From Erwinia sp. JUb26 (GTDB lineage Bacteria; Pseudomonadota; Gammaproteobacteria; Enterobacterales; Enterobacteriaceae): a stretch of DNA of 64,000 bases. The notes under the pieces are model-generated. The model was given only the letters and a program-made list of their open reading frames with translations, was not told where the DNA came from and made no database searches. Location of the stretch: contig NZ_RJVB01000002.1 of the NCBI RefSeq assembly GCF_003751505.1, forward strand, positions 124,001 through 188,000, written 5' to 3'. A program made the translations under genes and the position numbers. The number at the start of each line of letters is the position of its first letter. Position 1 is the stretch's first letter. This document shows, in pieces, positions 50,280 through 59,027 of this stretch.

Positions 50280-50666
50280 TTACTCTTCGATCGACGCCTG
50301 ATAGTCGGCGGCGCTGAGCAAGTCATCCAGTTCGGACGCATTGCTGGCTTTGATTTTGAACAGCCAGCCATCGCTGTAGGGGTCGCTGTTCACCAGCTCC
50401 GGCGAAGATTCCAGCTCGCTGTTTACGGCGATGATTTCGCCACTCAGTGGCGCATAGATGTCGGACGCCGCCTTGACGGACTCCGCAACCGCGCAGTCGT
50501 CGCCCTGGGCGTAGGTATTCCCCACTTCCGGCAGGTCGACAAAGACCATGTCACCCAGCAACTCCTGGGCATGCTCGGTAATCCCTACGGTATAGCTACC
50601 ATCGGCTTCTTTACGCACCCATTCATGGCTGTCACGGTATTTCAGATCGGTTGGTACATTGCTCAT
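50280..50666 (-). CDS. gcvH: Glycine cleavage system H protein
   Basis: The 128-residue lipoyl carrier shuttles the aminomethyl group between GcvP, GcvT and Lpd. The lipoylated lysine is Lys65 in [19 protein letters not shown]. Length and sequence match the E. coli protein (129). It is second in gcvTHP. Confidence 0.97.
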   Translation of the reverse strand: MSNVPTDLKYRDSHEWVRKEADGSYTVGITEHAQELLGDMVFVDLPEVGNTYAQGDDCAVAESVKAASDIYAPLSGEIIAVNSELESSPELVNSDPYSDGWLFKIKASNASELDDLLSAADYQASIEE

Positions 50667-50761
50667 CGACGCTCTCCAAAAAAGATGATTCCGTTAAACG
50701 TTCATGCCGCCGGTGCGTTTACAGCCCCTGTCCGGCACGGACTGGACGGGTAGATTCAGAT

Positions 50762-51859
50762 TTATTTAGTTACCGGTTTACCGGCACGGACAAAAACAGG
50801 TTTGGTGACCTGCACCGGCACTTCGCGGTTGCGAATCTGGACGATGGCCTGTTCACCGATCCCGGCAGGAATCCGCGCCAGCGCAATACTGTAGCCCAGT
50901 GTCGGAGAGAACGATCCGCTGGTGATAATCCCTTCACGCGCGTTGCCGTCGGCGTCGGTGAAGCGCACCGGCAGTTCATTGCGCAGCACGCCTTTCTCGG
51001 TCATCACCAGACCCACTAGTTGCTCGGTGCCGGTTTTACGCTGGGATTCCAGGGCTTCACGGCCAATAAATTCGCGGTCGGCCGGTTCCCAGGCGATGGT
51101 CCAGCCCATATTGGCCGCCAGTGGAGAGACACCCTCATCCATCTCCTGACCGTACAGATTCATACCGGCTTCCAGTCTCAGCGTGTCGCGCGCGCCAAGG
51201 CCTGCGGGCTTGACGCCAGCCGCCAGCAGCTGCTGCCAGAACGACACCACCTGCTCGGACGGCAGAGCAATTTCATAACCCGCTTCGCCGGTGTAGCCGG
51301 TGGTGGCGATAAACAGGTCACCCGCCTGCACGCCGAAGAACGGTTTCATGCCGCTGACCGCCGCACGCTGTGCGTCATCAAAAAGCGTTTGCGCTTTCTG
51401 CTGGGCATTCGGGCCCTGCACCGCCACCAGCGCTAAATCATCACGCTCGCGGATTTCAATGCCGTAAGCTGTCGCGTGTTCGGTAATCCATGCCAGATCT
51501 TTCTCGCGCGTGGCGGAGTTCACCACCAGACGGAAAAAGTCTTCGCTCATAAAGTAAACAATCAGATCGTCAATCACGCCAGCGGAGGCGTTCAGCATGC
51601 CGGTGTAAAGCGCTTTGCCCGGCTGAGTCAGCTTGGCCACATCGTTCGCCAGCAGATAGCGCAGGAATTCCCGCGTGCGGGCACCGTGCAGATCGACAAT
51701 GGTCATATGCGAAACATCGAACATTCCGGCATCGGTACGCACCGCGTGGTGCTCATCAATCTGCGAACCGTAGTGCAGCGGCATCATCCAGCCGTGAAAG
51801 TCCACCATGCGCGCACCGCAGGCTTGATGCTGTTCGAACAACGGAGTTTGCTGAGTCAT
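50762..51859 (-). CDS. gcvT: Aminomethyltransferase, T-protein
   Basis: GcvT releases ammonia from the lipoyl-bound aminomethyl group and makes 5,10-methylene-tetrahydrofolate. The 365-residue product starts at ATG 51859 ([30 protein letters not shown]). The frame is open to 51886 without an SD. Folate-site motif [20 protein letters not shown] is conserved. It is the first gene of the operon. Confidence 0.96.
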   Translation of the reverse strand: MTQQTPLFEQHQACGARMVDFHGWMMPLHYGSQIDEHHAVRTDAGMFDVSHMTIVDLHGARTREFLRYLLANDVAKLTQPGKALYTGMLNASAGVIDDLIVYFMSEDFFRLVVNSATREKDLAWITEHATAYGIEIRERDDLALVAVQGPNAQQKAQTLFDDAQRAAVSGMKPFFGVQAGDLFIATTGYTGEAGYEIALPSEQVVSFWQQLLAAGVKPAGLGARDTLRLEAGMNLYGQEMDEGVSPLAANMGWTIAWEPADREFIGREALESQRKTGTEQLVGLVMTEKGVLRNELPVRFTDADGNAREGIITSGSFSPTLGYSIALARIPAGIGEQAIVQIRNREVPVQVTKPVFVRAGKPVTK

Positions 51860-52294
51860 AGTCTTCCTGTGCTGTCTGTCCGCCATCCTTGTGGATGCAG
51901 GGTGATTGACGCGCCCGTTTACCGCCCGTTAGCGGCCTGACGCAAACGTTATCTTGGCTTTGAAGTTACCACCGAAAATGGCAATTAACCATAAGTTAAA
52001 CGGGGTCGAAATCACAGTTCAGCAATAAAGCCCCTGAACTCACTGCCAGTATCTATCGCTACTTAATTGAAATAACGCACACAAAAACAACAATAAATGG
52101 CCCTTACCGCAGATGAATCACAAAGATTCCGCACTCGATGTATAAAAAACGACTCCGGGAATTTTCTTATCGCATTACTAAAAATAATGCGAATGAGTGC
52201 GTTAAATTAGAATAATTCAAACGATGCACAATGATGGGGAGGCGGGTGCACCATTGGTGCAAGGGGGATAAAAAACAGGGAATTCGGCGTTCGC
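51860..52294. other. Gene-free regulatory region upstream of gcvTHP
   Basis: No protein gene. The part nearest gcvT is GC-rich and holds a PurR-like box; from about 51960 to 52230 the sequence is AT-rich, as expected for a promoter region bound by Lrp/GcvA-type regulators in E. coli. A palindrome TGCACCATTGGTGCA lies at 52247-52261. Confidence 0.5.
51940..51955. promoter_or_regulatory. Candidate PurR operator upstream of gcvTHP
   Basis: ACGCAAACGTTATCTT matches the PurR consensus ACGCAAACGTTTTCGT over its first 11 bases, about 80 bases before gcvT. E. coli gcvTHP is repressed by PurR, so the position makes sense. Confidence 0.55.
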
Positions 52295-52493
52295 TGACCC
52301 GCCGCTGCGCCTGCCGGGCGGTCCTCGCGCCGCTTTGCGGTGCCTTCGGCTACGGCATCCGGCCTGCCGGACCGGCGGAGACGATACATCCATGTACCGA
52401 CCCCGCCTGACGCCAGCCTCCTTGCTGGCGTCTCCTGGCCGAATGCCTCCACCTCAGCGCTGCGGATTGCCCGTCTGGCGCAGCGGCGAGTCA
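52295..52493 (-). repeat. Palindromic repeat family, copy C
   Basis: The 199-bp element is bounded by 17-bp inverted arms (52295-52311, TGACCCGCCGCTGCGCC, with 52477-52493; one mismatch). Read on the minus strand it has GGGCAATCCGCAGCGCTGA, the hairpin at 52409-52432 with loop AAGGAG, and a central hairpin at 52374-52407. The tip of that hairpin is replaced compared with other copies: GTACATGGATGTAT instead of GGGCAGGACGCCC. GCG-AGGAC-CGC follows. It is nearly the same as copy A over its core. Confidence 0.85.
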
Positions 52494-52571
52494 TCTTTCA
52501 GGCTATGTGCTGGCTTTTTTAATCAGGAATTAAACAAAGTTACCCCGCTGGAACTAACCAAAGTCTTAACC

Positions 52572-52831
52572 CGTTATACGAGAACACCGGACTTTTAAGG
52601 CGACGCAGAAGTGACTAAGCGAATCGGCGGCTCCCTCGCCCGGGCAATCCACAGCGCTGAACGGAGTGAGGAAGCTCGTATGAGCCAGCAGGACGCTGGC
52701 GAAAGGGGCAGCCGGGGCAGGACGCCCCGTCTGCTCCGGTACGAAGGCTGACGAATGAAGTGAAGGCATCGCGCAAAGCGCGACGCGAGGACGCACGCCC
52801 GAGGGAGCCGCCGGTTAGCGTGCTCACCGCA
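52572..52831 (+). repeat. Direct-repeat unit 1 containing palindromic repeat copy D (52611-52827)
   Basis: Copy D is 217 bp with 28-base imperfect terminal inverted arms (52611-52638 and 52800-52827; core CGGCGGCTCCCTCG). Plus-strand features: GGGCAATCCACAGCGCTGAA, hairpin 52684-52700 (GCCAGC-AGGAC-GCTGGC), central hairpin 52705-52737 with loop AGGAC, and GCG-AGGA-CGC near the end. The unit including the leader CGTTATACGAGAACACCGG is repeated about 338 bases downstream. Confidence 0.85.
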
Positions 52832-52908
52832 CTCAGAAAACAACGTGATTACAGCATCCTGGCAGCATCAGGCTCACAGCCCACTTCAGAACAAGCAAAG
52901 CCCCGATT

Positions 52909-53168
52909 CGTTATACGAGAACACCGGACTTTTTCAGGCGACGCAGAAGTGACTAAGCAAACCGGCGGCTCCCTCGCCTGGGCAATCCACAGCGCTGAAC
53001 GGAGCGAGGAAGCTCGTATAAGCCAGCAGGACGCGGGCGAAAGGGGCAGCCGGGGCAGGACGCCCCGTCTGCACCGGTACGAAGGCTGACGAATGAAGTG
53101 AAGGCATCGCGCAAAGCGCGGCGCGAGGACGCCAGGGCGAGGGAGCCGCCGGTTAGCGTGCTCACCGC
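52909..53168 (+). repeat. Direct-repeat unit 2 containing palindromic repeat copy E (52949-53165)
   Basis: This is a near-identical copy of the preceding unit with the same leader and arms (52949-52976 and 53138-53165). The hairpins are at 53022-53038 and 53043-53075, each with loop AGGAC. A few substitutions are scattered through it. It ends 21 bases before the ubiI stop, pointing toward that convergent gene. Open frames of 60-109 codons here repeat with the DNA and are not genes. Confidence 0.85.
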
Positions 53169-53186
53169 ATCAAGAAAACACCTGAA

Positions 53187-54389
53187 TTAGCGCAACCACT
53201 CGGGCAAATCATGCAGCCCCATCGCCTGCTTCAGCAATTTAGGCTTCACGCCCGGCAGCTTATCCGCCAGCGCCAGCCCGACATCACGCAACAGCTTCTT
53301 CGCCGGATTATCACCGTTAAACAGCTCGCGGAACCCCTGCATGCTGGCCAGCATCAACGCCGCACTGTGCTTGCGGCTGCGCTCATAGCGACGCAGATAC
53401 AGATGCTCACCGATATCCCTGCCCTGCTGATGCAGGCGGCGGATCTCACCGATCAGCTCCGCCGCATCCATAAAGCCAAGATTCACTCCCTGGCCCGCCA
53501 GCGGATGAATGGTGTGGGCAGCGTCGCCCACCAGCGCCAGACGATGAGCGGCAAAACTGCGCGCAAAGCGCCCCATCAGCGGGAAGACCTGACGATCGCT
53601 TTCCAGCTCGCACAGCCCAAGACGTAGATCAAAATGCACCGACAGCTGCTGGTTGAACACTTCTTCCGGCATCGACTGCAAACGCGTGGCTTCCTGCGGG
53701 GGTAAAGACCAGACAATAGAACACAGATGCGGATCGCTCAGCGGCAGGAAGGCCAGAATACCTTCACCGTGGAACACCTGCCGGGCCACCGCATCGTGCG
53801 GTTTCTCGGTGCGGATGTTGGCCACCAGCGCATGGTGCTGATAATCCCAGAAGGTGAGCGGGATATCTGCTTTATTCCGCAGCCACGAGTTCGCACCGTC
53901 GGCGGCCACCAGCAGGCGAGCGGTCATCATGCTGCCGTCTTTCAGTGTCACAAACGCTTCGTTGTCGCCAAAAGCAACCTGCTGCAGTTCAGCAGGCGAA
54001 ATCAGGGTGATATCGCTCAGGCTTTCTGCCCGCTGCCACAGTGCCTGGTGGATCACCCGGTTTTCAATAATGTGCCCAAGATGCGACAGGCCCTGCTGCT
54101 CATCGTCAAAGGCGATATGACCAAAGCTGTCGCGATCCCACACTTCCATGCCGTGATAGGCACTGGCACGGGTAGCCAGGATGGTGCTCCAGACGCCAAG
54201 ATGCTGTAACAGGCGCTCGCTGGCGGCGTTGATCGCCGACACGCGCAGCGCATGTGGCGCATCAGCGGCAGCGGCAACCGGCGCTTCGCGCTCCAGCACC
54301 GCCACGCGCAGGCCGCTCCCCTGCAGGCCACAGGCCACCGCAAGGCCGACCATACCGCCACCGGCAACGATGACATCAAATGTTTGCAT
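53187..54389 (-). CDS. ubiI: 2-octaprenylphenol hydroxylase UbiI (VisC)
   Basis: UbiI is the C5 flavin monooxygenase of ubiquinone biosynthesis. The 400-residue protein (E. coli 400) starts MQTFDVIVAGGGMVGLAVAC with the FAD dinucleotide fold (GGGMVG). The second FAD motif is RLALVGDAAHTIHPLAGQGVNLG, common to UbiH/UbiI/UbiF. It is the last gene of pepP-ubiH-ubiI, 13 bases after ubiH. Confidence 0.94.
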   Translation of the reverse strand: MQTFDVIVAGGGMVGLAVACGLQGSGLRVAVLEREAPVAAAADAPHALRVSAINAASERLLQHLGVWSTILATRASAYHGMEVWDRDSFGHIAFDDEQQGLSHLGHIIENRVIHQALWQRAESLSDITLISPAELQQVAFGDNEAFVTLKDGSMMTARLLVAADGANSWLRNKADIPLTFWDYQHHALVANIRTEKPHDAVARQVFHGEGILAFLPLSDPHLCSIVWSLPPQEATRLQSMPEEVFNQQLSVHFDLRLGLCELESDRQVFPLMGRFARSFAAHRLALVGDAAHTIHPLAGQGVNLGFMDAAELIGEIRRLHQQGRDIGEHLYLRRYERSRKHSAALMLASMQGFRELFNGDNPAKKLLRDVGLALADKLPGVKPKLLKQAMGLHDLPEWLR

Positions 54390-54402
54390 TACTGCTTTCT
54401 CC

Positions 54403-55581
54403 TCAACGCTTAACCCAGCCCAATGTGCGCTCGGCCAGCAAATTACGTAACGGCGGCAGATGATCCATCGCCAGCAGCCCCAGGTTGCGCCCTAGCGTCA
54501 GCGGTAGATAACGGTTGGCAAACAGCCGCACCAGCCCATCGGTCACGCTGATGGTGGCCTCAACATCCGGCTGGCGGCGCTGCTGATAGTGATGCAGCGT
54601 GGCGTAATCGCCCACGCTCTGCCCGCTGCGCCAGGCGGCGGCCACCGTTTCGGCCAGCGACATGACGTCGCGGATCCCCAGGTTGAATCCCTGTCCGGCA
54701 ATCGGATGCAGCGTCTGCGCGGCGTTGCCCACCAGCGCAAGGCGGTGAGAAATATGCTGCGCGGCCGTTTGCAGCTGAAGCGGATAGCTGTGGCGCTGAC
54801 CGACCTGAGTGAATCGCCCAAGACGCCAGCCGAAGGCACGCTGAAGCTCGCTGAGAAAGCGATCGTCGCTCCAGCCGTCAACCGCGCTTTTCTGCGCCAG
54901 CGGATGGCACCACACCAGCGAACTTCGCCCGCCGGACATCGGCAGCAGCGCCAGCGGCCCGTGCTCAGTAAAACGTTCGAACGCCTGCCCGCCGTGCGGC
55001 AATTGGGTGGAGACATTGGCGATCACCGCCACCTGCTGATAATTATCGCTGCTCCACTGCATCCCGCAGGCTGCCGCAACCTTTGAACGCGTCCCGTCTG
55101 CCGCAACCAGTAAATCGGCATCCAGCACATCCCCGCTGTCCAGCGTCACGCTGACCTGCTGCTGTGTACGCGCGACGTCCGCCACGGTGTTCGGGCAGCG
55201 CAGCGTGATGCCCGGTGCCTGCTTCAGTCGGGCAAACAGCCGCTGCCCGACGTCGTGCAGTTCCACCACGTGGCCCAGCGCCGGAACGCCATAATCGGCG
55301 GCATCGAGAGAAACGAAAGTGGCATGGCCGCGATCGCTGACGTGAACGTGGGTAATCGGGGTGGCGCAGGACGCCAGCGCCGACCATAAATCGATTGCCG
55401 CCAGCTGCTGGCTGGTGCCTTCCGCCAGTGCAATCGCCCGCCCGTCAAAACCGGGATGTGCCCGGCTTTCAGGTTCCCTGGCTTCAACCAGCGTGACCGC
55501 CAGCTGTCCCTGTGTCAGATGGGAGATCGCCAGAGCCAGCGTTGCGCCAGCCATTCCTCCCCCTGCGATTATTATGCTCAT
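54403..55581 (-). CDS. ubiH: 2-octaprenyl-6-methoxyphenol hydroxylase UbiH
   Basis: UbiH is the C1 flavin monooxygenase of ubiquinone biosynthesis. The 392-residue protein (E. coli 392) begins MSIIIAGGGMAGATLALAIS (FAD fold) and has RLALVGNAAQTLHPIAGQGFNLG as the second FAD motif. In that motif the usual Asp-Ala-Ala-His reads Asn-Ala-Ala-Gln, which is the UbiH form. Its start overlaps the pepP stop by 4 bases. Confidence 0.94.
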   Translation of the reverse strand: MSIIIAGGGMAGATLALAISHLTQGQLAVTLVEAREPESRAHPGFDGRAIALAEGTSQQLAAIDLWSALASCATPITHVHVSDRGHATFVSLDAADYGVPALGHVVELHDVGQRLFARLKQAPGITLRCPNTVADVARTQQQVSVTLDSGDVLDADLLVAADGTRSKVAAACGMQWSSDNYQQVAVIANVSTQLPHGGQAFERFTEHGPLALLPMSGGRSSLVWCHPLAQKSAVDGWSDDRFLSELQRAFGWRLGRFTQVGQRHSYPLQLQTAAQHISHRLALVGNAAQTLHPIAGQGFNLGIRDVMSLAETVAAAWRSGQSVGDYATLHHYQQRRQPDVEATISVTDGLVRLFANRYLPLTLGRNLGLLAMDHLPPLRNLLAERTLGWVKR

Positions 55582-56894
55582 TGCTGCTTCGCTGCCGCCA
55601 TCAGTGCTTCGATTTCATCGGCATCTTTTACCACCGTATCGGTCAGATTTTCGTTGCCGTCCGTAGTGATAATGATGTCATCCTCAATACGAATGCCGAT
55701 TCCGCGATACTGAGCGGGAACATCGGCATCCGGTGCGATATACAGACCCGGTTCGATGGTCAGCACCATCCCCGGTTCGAGAAGACGATCGCGGTCCACG
55801 CCGTAGTGGCCAACATCATGCACGTCCAGACCCAGCCAGTGGCTCAGGCCATGCATAAAGAACGGGCGGTGCGCCTGTTCGGCAATCAGCGTATCAACAT
55901 CACCGTGCAGAATGCCCAGGTCCACCAGACCGCTGACCATAATCGTCACCACTTCCGCCGTGACTTCACGAATGCTGGTGCCGGGACGATACAGTTCCAG
56001 CGCCTTGTACAACGATGCCAGAACGATGTCGTAGATATCGCGCTGCGGTGCGGTGAATTTGCCGCCAACCGGGAAGGTACGTGTGATATCACCGGCGTAG
56101 CCCTGATACTCGCAGCCGGCATCGATCAGCACCAGCTGACCTTCACGCATCTGACTTTCGTTTTCGGTGTAGTGCAGGATGCAGCCGTTTTCCCCGGCAC
56201 CAACAATAGTGTTGTAGGACGGGAAACGTGCTCCGTGGCGATTAAACTCATGATGAATTTCGCCTTCCAGCTGATATTCGAACATGCCAGGGCGCGATTG
56301 CTGCATTGCCCGCGTATGTGCCAGTGCGCTGATACGACCGGCCTCGCGCAGCACCGCCTGTTCTTCTGACGATTTAATCAGGCGCATTTCATGTACCCAG
56401 GGCCGCCAGTCGGTCAACGTGGCCGGGGCGGAAAGATTCTGTCGAGAACCGCGACGCAGCTTGTCCAGGGCGCTGAAGACAATCTCGTCCATCTGCGCGT
56501 ACTGACCCTGCGCGTGATACACCACGTCCAGCCCGTTAAGCAGCAGGTGAAGCTGCTCGCCGATCTCGCCCCACGGCAGCGCACGATCCACAGACAGCGC
56601 CTGCGGCGCCGCATCCTGACCCAGCCGACGACCAAACCAGATCTCAGCGGTGAGATCGCGTACGCGATTAAACAGCACGCTGTGGTTATGGCTCTCGTTA
56701 CTTTTAATCAGGATCAATACCGCTTCCGGCTCGTTAAATCCGGTGAAGTACCAGAAATCACTGTTTTGCCGATAGGGATATTCGCTGTCGTTACTGCGCG
56801 TCACTTCCGGCGCGGCAAAAATCAGTGCCGCACTGCCGGGGGCCATTTTCGCTAACAGCGCCTGGCGACGGCGTAAAAATTCCTGCTGGGTCAT
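55578..56894 (-). CDS. pepP: Xaa-Pro aminopeptidase P
   Basis: The 438-residue metalloprotease (E. coli 441) removes N-terminal residues before proline. The N-terminal creatinase-like domain covers residues 1-170. The pita-bread catalytic domain carries the metal ligands in LVLIDAGCEYQGYAGDITRTFPV (two Asp), HGLSHWLGLDVHDVG (His), TIEPGLY (Glu) and GIRIEDD (Glu). It is the first gene of pepP-ubiH-ubiI and follows ygfB by about 64 bases. Confidence 0.95.
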   Translation of the reverse strand: MTQQEFLRRRQALLAKMAPGSAALIFAAPEVTRSNDSEYPYRQNSDFWYFTGFNEPEAVLILIKSNESHNHSVLFNRVRDLTAEIWFGRRLGQDAAPQALSVDRALPWGEIGEQLHLLLNGLDVVYHAQGQYAQMDEIVFSALDKLRRGSRQNLSAPATLTDWRPWVHEMRLIKSSEEQAVLREAGRISALAHTRAMQQSRPGMFEYQLEGEIHHEFNRHGARFPSYNTIVGAGENGCILHYTENESQMREGQLVLIDAGCEYQGYAGDITRTFPVGGKFTAPQRDIYDIVLASLYKALELYRPGTSIREVTAEVVTIMVSGLVDLGILHGDVDTLIAEQAHRPFFMHGLSHWLGLDVHDVGHYGVDRDRLLEPGMVLTIEPGLYIAPDADVPAQYRGIGIRIEDDIIITTDGNENLTDTVVKDADEIEALMAAAKQQ

Positions 56895-56958
56895 TTGCTC
56901 TCCTTAGTTACGGAAGTTACGGATCCACCGCATGCAAGCCTTCAGTACACGCTTATGC

Positions 56959-57537
56959 TTAGTGCAGGGTAGGCTTTTGCACGACCACGTTGGTTGGCAT
57001 CGAGCGAGTGAAGGTATCGTGGCACAGCAGCGCGGCAACGCGCACGTACTCGATAACCTCTTCCAGCGATTGCTCCAGCTCGTCCTGATCTTCATCTTCG
57101 TCGTAGCCCAACTGGGCGATAGTACGCAGATCGTCAATGGCTTCGCCAGTTTCACCCTTCACTTTATCGAGCTTCGGCTGGGTCACACCCAGGCCCAGCA
57201 GGAAATGGTTCACCCATCCCGCCAGCGCGTCGGCGCGATCGAAGACGGTGATGTCTTCATCGTCAGGCAGGTAAAGCTGGAACAGGAAACCGTCCTCTTC
57301 AAGAGAATCACCGATCGCCTGATGCAGCTCCTGCAGCGGCAGCGACAGCGACTGGGAGAAAGCCATGCCTTCATTGGTCAGGTCATGAACCAGCGCCTGC
57401 CAGCTACTGTCCTGGTTGCCCCCGCAGAGCAGTCCGCTGATCAAACCGTGCATTTCAGCGGGGGTCATCCCCACGCCCTGCTGTGTCAGTGCTGAAGCCA
57501 GAGTGTTGTATCCCGGCATTACGTTAGATAGTGACAT
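56959..57537 (-). CDS. ygfB: UPF0149 family protein YgfB
   Basis: The 192-residue acidic, all-helical protein matches E. coli YgfB (192). Recognisable segments are [18 protein letters not shown] and a C-terminal ALLCHDTF. There is no enzyme motif. The Pseudomonas homologue modulates ampDh3-linked beta-lactam response. It is divergent from zapA and upstream of pepP, the conserved position. Confidence 0.92.
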   Translation of the reverse strand: MSLSNVMPGYNTLASALTQQGVGMTPAEMHGLISGLLCGGNQDSSWQALVHDLTNEGMAFSQSLSLPLQELHQAIGDSLEEDGFLFQLYLPDDEDITVFDRADALAGWVNHFLLGLGVTQPKLDKVKGETGEAIDDLRTIAQLGYDEDEDQDELEQSLEEVIEYVRVAALLCHDTFTRSMPTNVVVQKPTLH

Positions 57538-57709
57538 TCGTTTTCGTCATCGTTGGCTGAATAAGTTCGTGTTATGCTACCACCAGGTACCTCAAGGATT
57601 CCATTAAAGGGGTTGTTTCTTCTCTCAGGGGTAGTTTATAGTGTCGCCCCTCCCGGCCCATTGCGTGGTAAGGGTGTTTGCGGGCGCAGTTTTCAGTCAG
57701 GAAGGTGGC

Positions 57710-58039
57710 ATGTCTGCACAACCGGTAGATCTTCAAATTTTTGGCCGTTCATTACGAGTAAATTGTCCGCCCGAACAGCAGGATGCGCTGAATCTGGCTG
57801 CCGAAGACCTCAATCAGCGGTTGCAAGACTTAAAAGTTCGCACTAGAGTCACAAATACAGAGCAGCTGGTATTTATTGCGGCACTGAATATTTGCCATGA
57901 ACTGGCGCAGGAAAAAGTCAAAACACGCGACTATGCGTCAAACATGGAGCAGCGTATTCGCATGCTGCAGCAGACCATTGAACAGGCATTACTTGAGCAA
58001 GGTCGCATTACTGAACGTACTGGTGCGAAGTTCGAATAA
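57710..58039 (+). CDS. zapA: Cell-division protein ZapA
   Basis: ZapA binds FtsZ and bundles Z-ring filaments. The 109-residue protein (E. coli 109) starts at ATG 57710 with GAAGGTGGC upstream; the frame is open from 57641. [20 protein letters not shown] is the canonical N-terminus and the second half forms a long coiled coil. 6S RNA and fau follow on the same strand, as in E. coli. Confidence 0.96.
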   Translation: MSAQPVDLQIFGRSLRVNCPPEQQDALNLAAEDLNQRLQDLKVRTRVTNTEQLVFIAALNICHELAQEKVKTRDYASNMEQRIRMLQQTIEQALLEQGRITERTGAKFE

Positions 58040-58081
58040 CACTTTGGCGTTACCTGTGATAGAGTGACGGTGAAGTACAAA

Positions 58082-58267
58082 ATTTCTCTGAGATGTTTGC
58101 AAGCGGGCCAGTCCCCTGAGCCGATATTTCATACCAAACAGAGTGTGGCGCTCTGTAACCTGTGTGCATGCCCGGCTCGTCCGGGAAGCCTGATGGTTAC
58201 GACGGCATACTCACCTTGAACCAAGGGTTCAAGGGTTACAGCCTGCGGCGGCATCTCGGAGATTCCC
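58082..58267 (+). ncRNA. ssrS: 6S RNA
   Basis: About 186 nt matching E. coli 6S RNA: the 5' end ATTTCTCTGAGATGTT pairs with the 3' end CATCTCGGAGATTCCC. GCAAGCGGGCCAGTCCCCTG and CCTTGAACCAAGGGTTCAAG are near-identical to E. coli. The large central bubble mimics an open promoter and sequesters sigma-70 RNA polymerase in stationary phase. It lies between zapA and fau, the conserved order. The divergent part is the apical region (about 58141-58200). Confidence 0.97.
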
Positions 58268-58356
58268 ACTTTTTTCTGCATTACTCTTCATTCTGTACGG
58301 TTTCTTTTCTACGCTATCGGCATCTTCCGCATCGTTTAACGGAGTAAGCCAACGCG

Positions 58357-58944
58357 ATGAGCCTCAATCTTCTCGATCGTCAGGATATCCGCACTCACGT
58401 ACGTCATCTACGTCGGGCACTCAGTGATGAGCAGCAGCAGTTGGCTGCGGTACAGGCTGCGGAACACGCACTCAGCTTCGCGCCGCTGGAACGAGCTAAA
58501 AATATTGCGCTGTTCCTTTCCGTTGACGGTGAACTGAATACCCGGCCGCTGATTGCCAAACTGTGGCAGCGCAAGCAGCGGGTTTACCTCCCCGTACTGC
58601 ACCCCTTCTCTCCCGGAAACCTGCTGTTCATCCGCTATGACGAACAGACCGAACTGAAAAAAAACCGTCTGCGCATCCCGGAGCCGCCGCTGGATATCCG
58701 TCATCTGCTGCCGCTAAGCGAGCTGGACGTTCTACTGGTACCGCTGGTGGCGTTTGATGCGCAGGGTCAGCGCCTGGGTATGGGCGGCGGATTCTACGAT
58801 CGTACGCTGCAAAACTGGCAGCAGCATGGTTTCTTACCGGTGGGGCTGGCACACGACTGTCAGCAGGTAGAAAAAGTCCCGACGGCCGCGTGGGATATCC
58901 CGCTGCCCGCGCTGATTACGCCATCGAAAATCTGGCAGTGGTAG
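58357..58944 (+). CDS. fau: 5-formyltetrahydrofolate cyclo-ligase (YgfA/Fau)
   Basis: The 195-residue enzyme converts 5-formyl-THF to 5,10-methenyl-THF with ATP. The signature is GQRLGMGGGFYDRTL (residues 141-155), and ERAKNIALFLSVDGELNT is typical of the N-half. It is probably co-transcribed with 6S RNA, since fau follows ssrS directly as in E. coli, where it has been linked to persister formation. Confidence 0.93.
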   Translation: MSLNLLDRQDIRTHVRHLRRALSDEQQQLAAVQAAEHALSFAPLERAKNIALFLSVDGELNTRPLIAKLWQRKQRVYLPVLHPFSPGNLLFIRYDEQTELKKNRLRIPEPPLDIRHLLPLSELDVLLVPLVAFDAQGQRLGMGGGFYDRTLQNWQQHGFLPVGLAHDCQQVEKVPTAAWDIPLPALITPSKIWQW

Positions 58945-58945
58945 A

Positions 58946-58975
58946 TAAAAAAAGGGCGACCCGAAAGTCGCCCTT
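58946..58975 (-). terminator. Rho-independent terminator of serA
   Basis: AAGGGCGAC (58952-58960) pairs with GTCGCCCTT (58967-58975), loop of 6, followed by a U-run on the minus strand. It lies 53 bases after the serA stop and may also end fau transcription. Confidence 0.8.
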
Positions 58976-59027
58976 AATGTCGTTTACTGCATCAATCTAC
59001 GGCGAACCCTGCGGCACGCCAGCGGGA

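Noticed and set aside
52247..52261. Palindrome TGCACCATTGGTGCA as an NtrC site.
   Set aside because: NtrC sites have TGCACC and GGTGCA five bases apart; here the gap is three, and no sigma-54 promoter is visible nearby.
52595..53165. Several open frames of 60-109 codons on both strands in the repeat region.
   Set aside because: They occur in parallel within the repeated DNA, lack Shine-Dalgarno sites, and are explained by GC-rich palindromic structure.
58945..59027. A sibC-type toxin-antitoxin RNA locus, which lies between ygfA and serA in E. coli.
   Set aside because: Only 83 bases separate fau from serA here, containing just the serA terminator.
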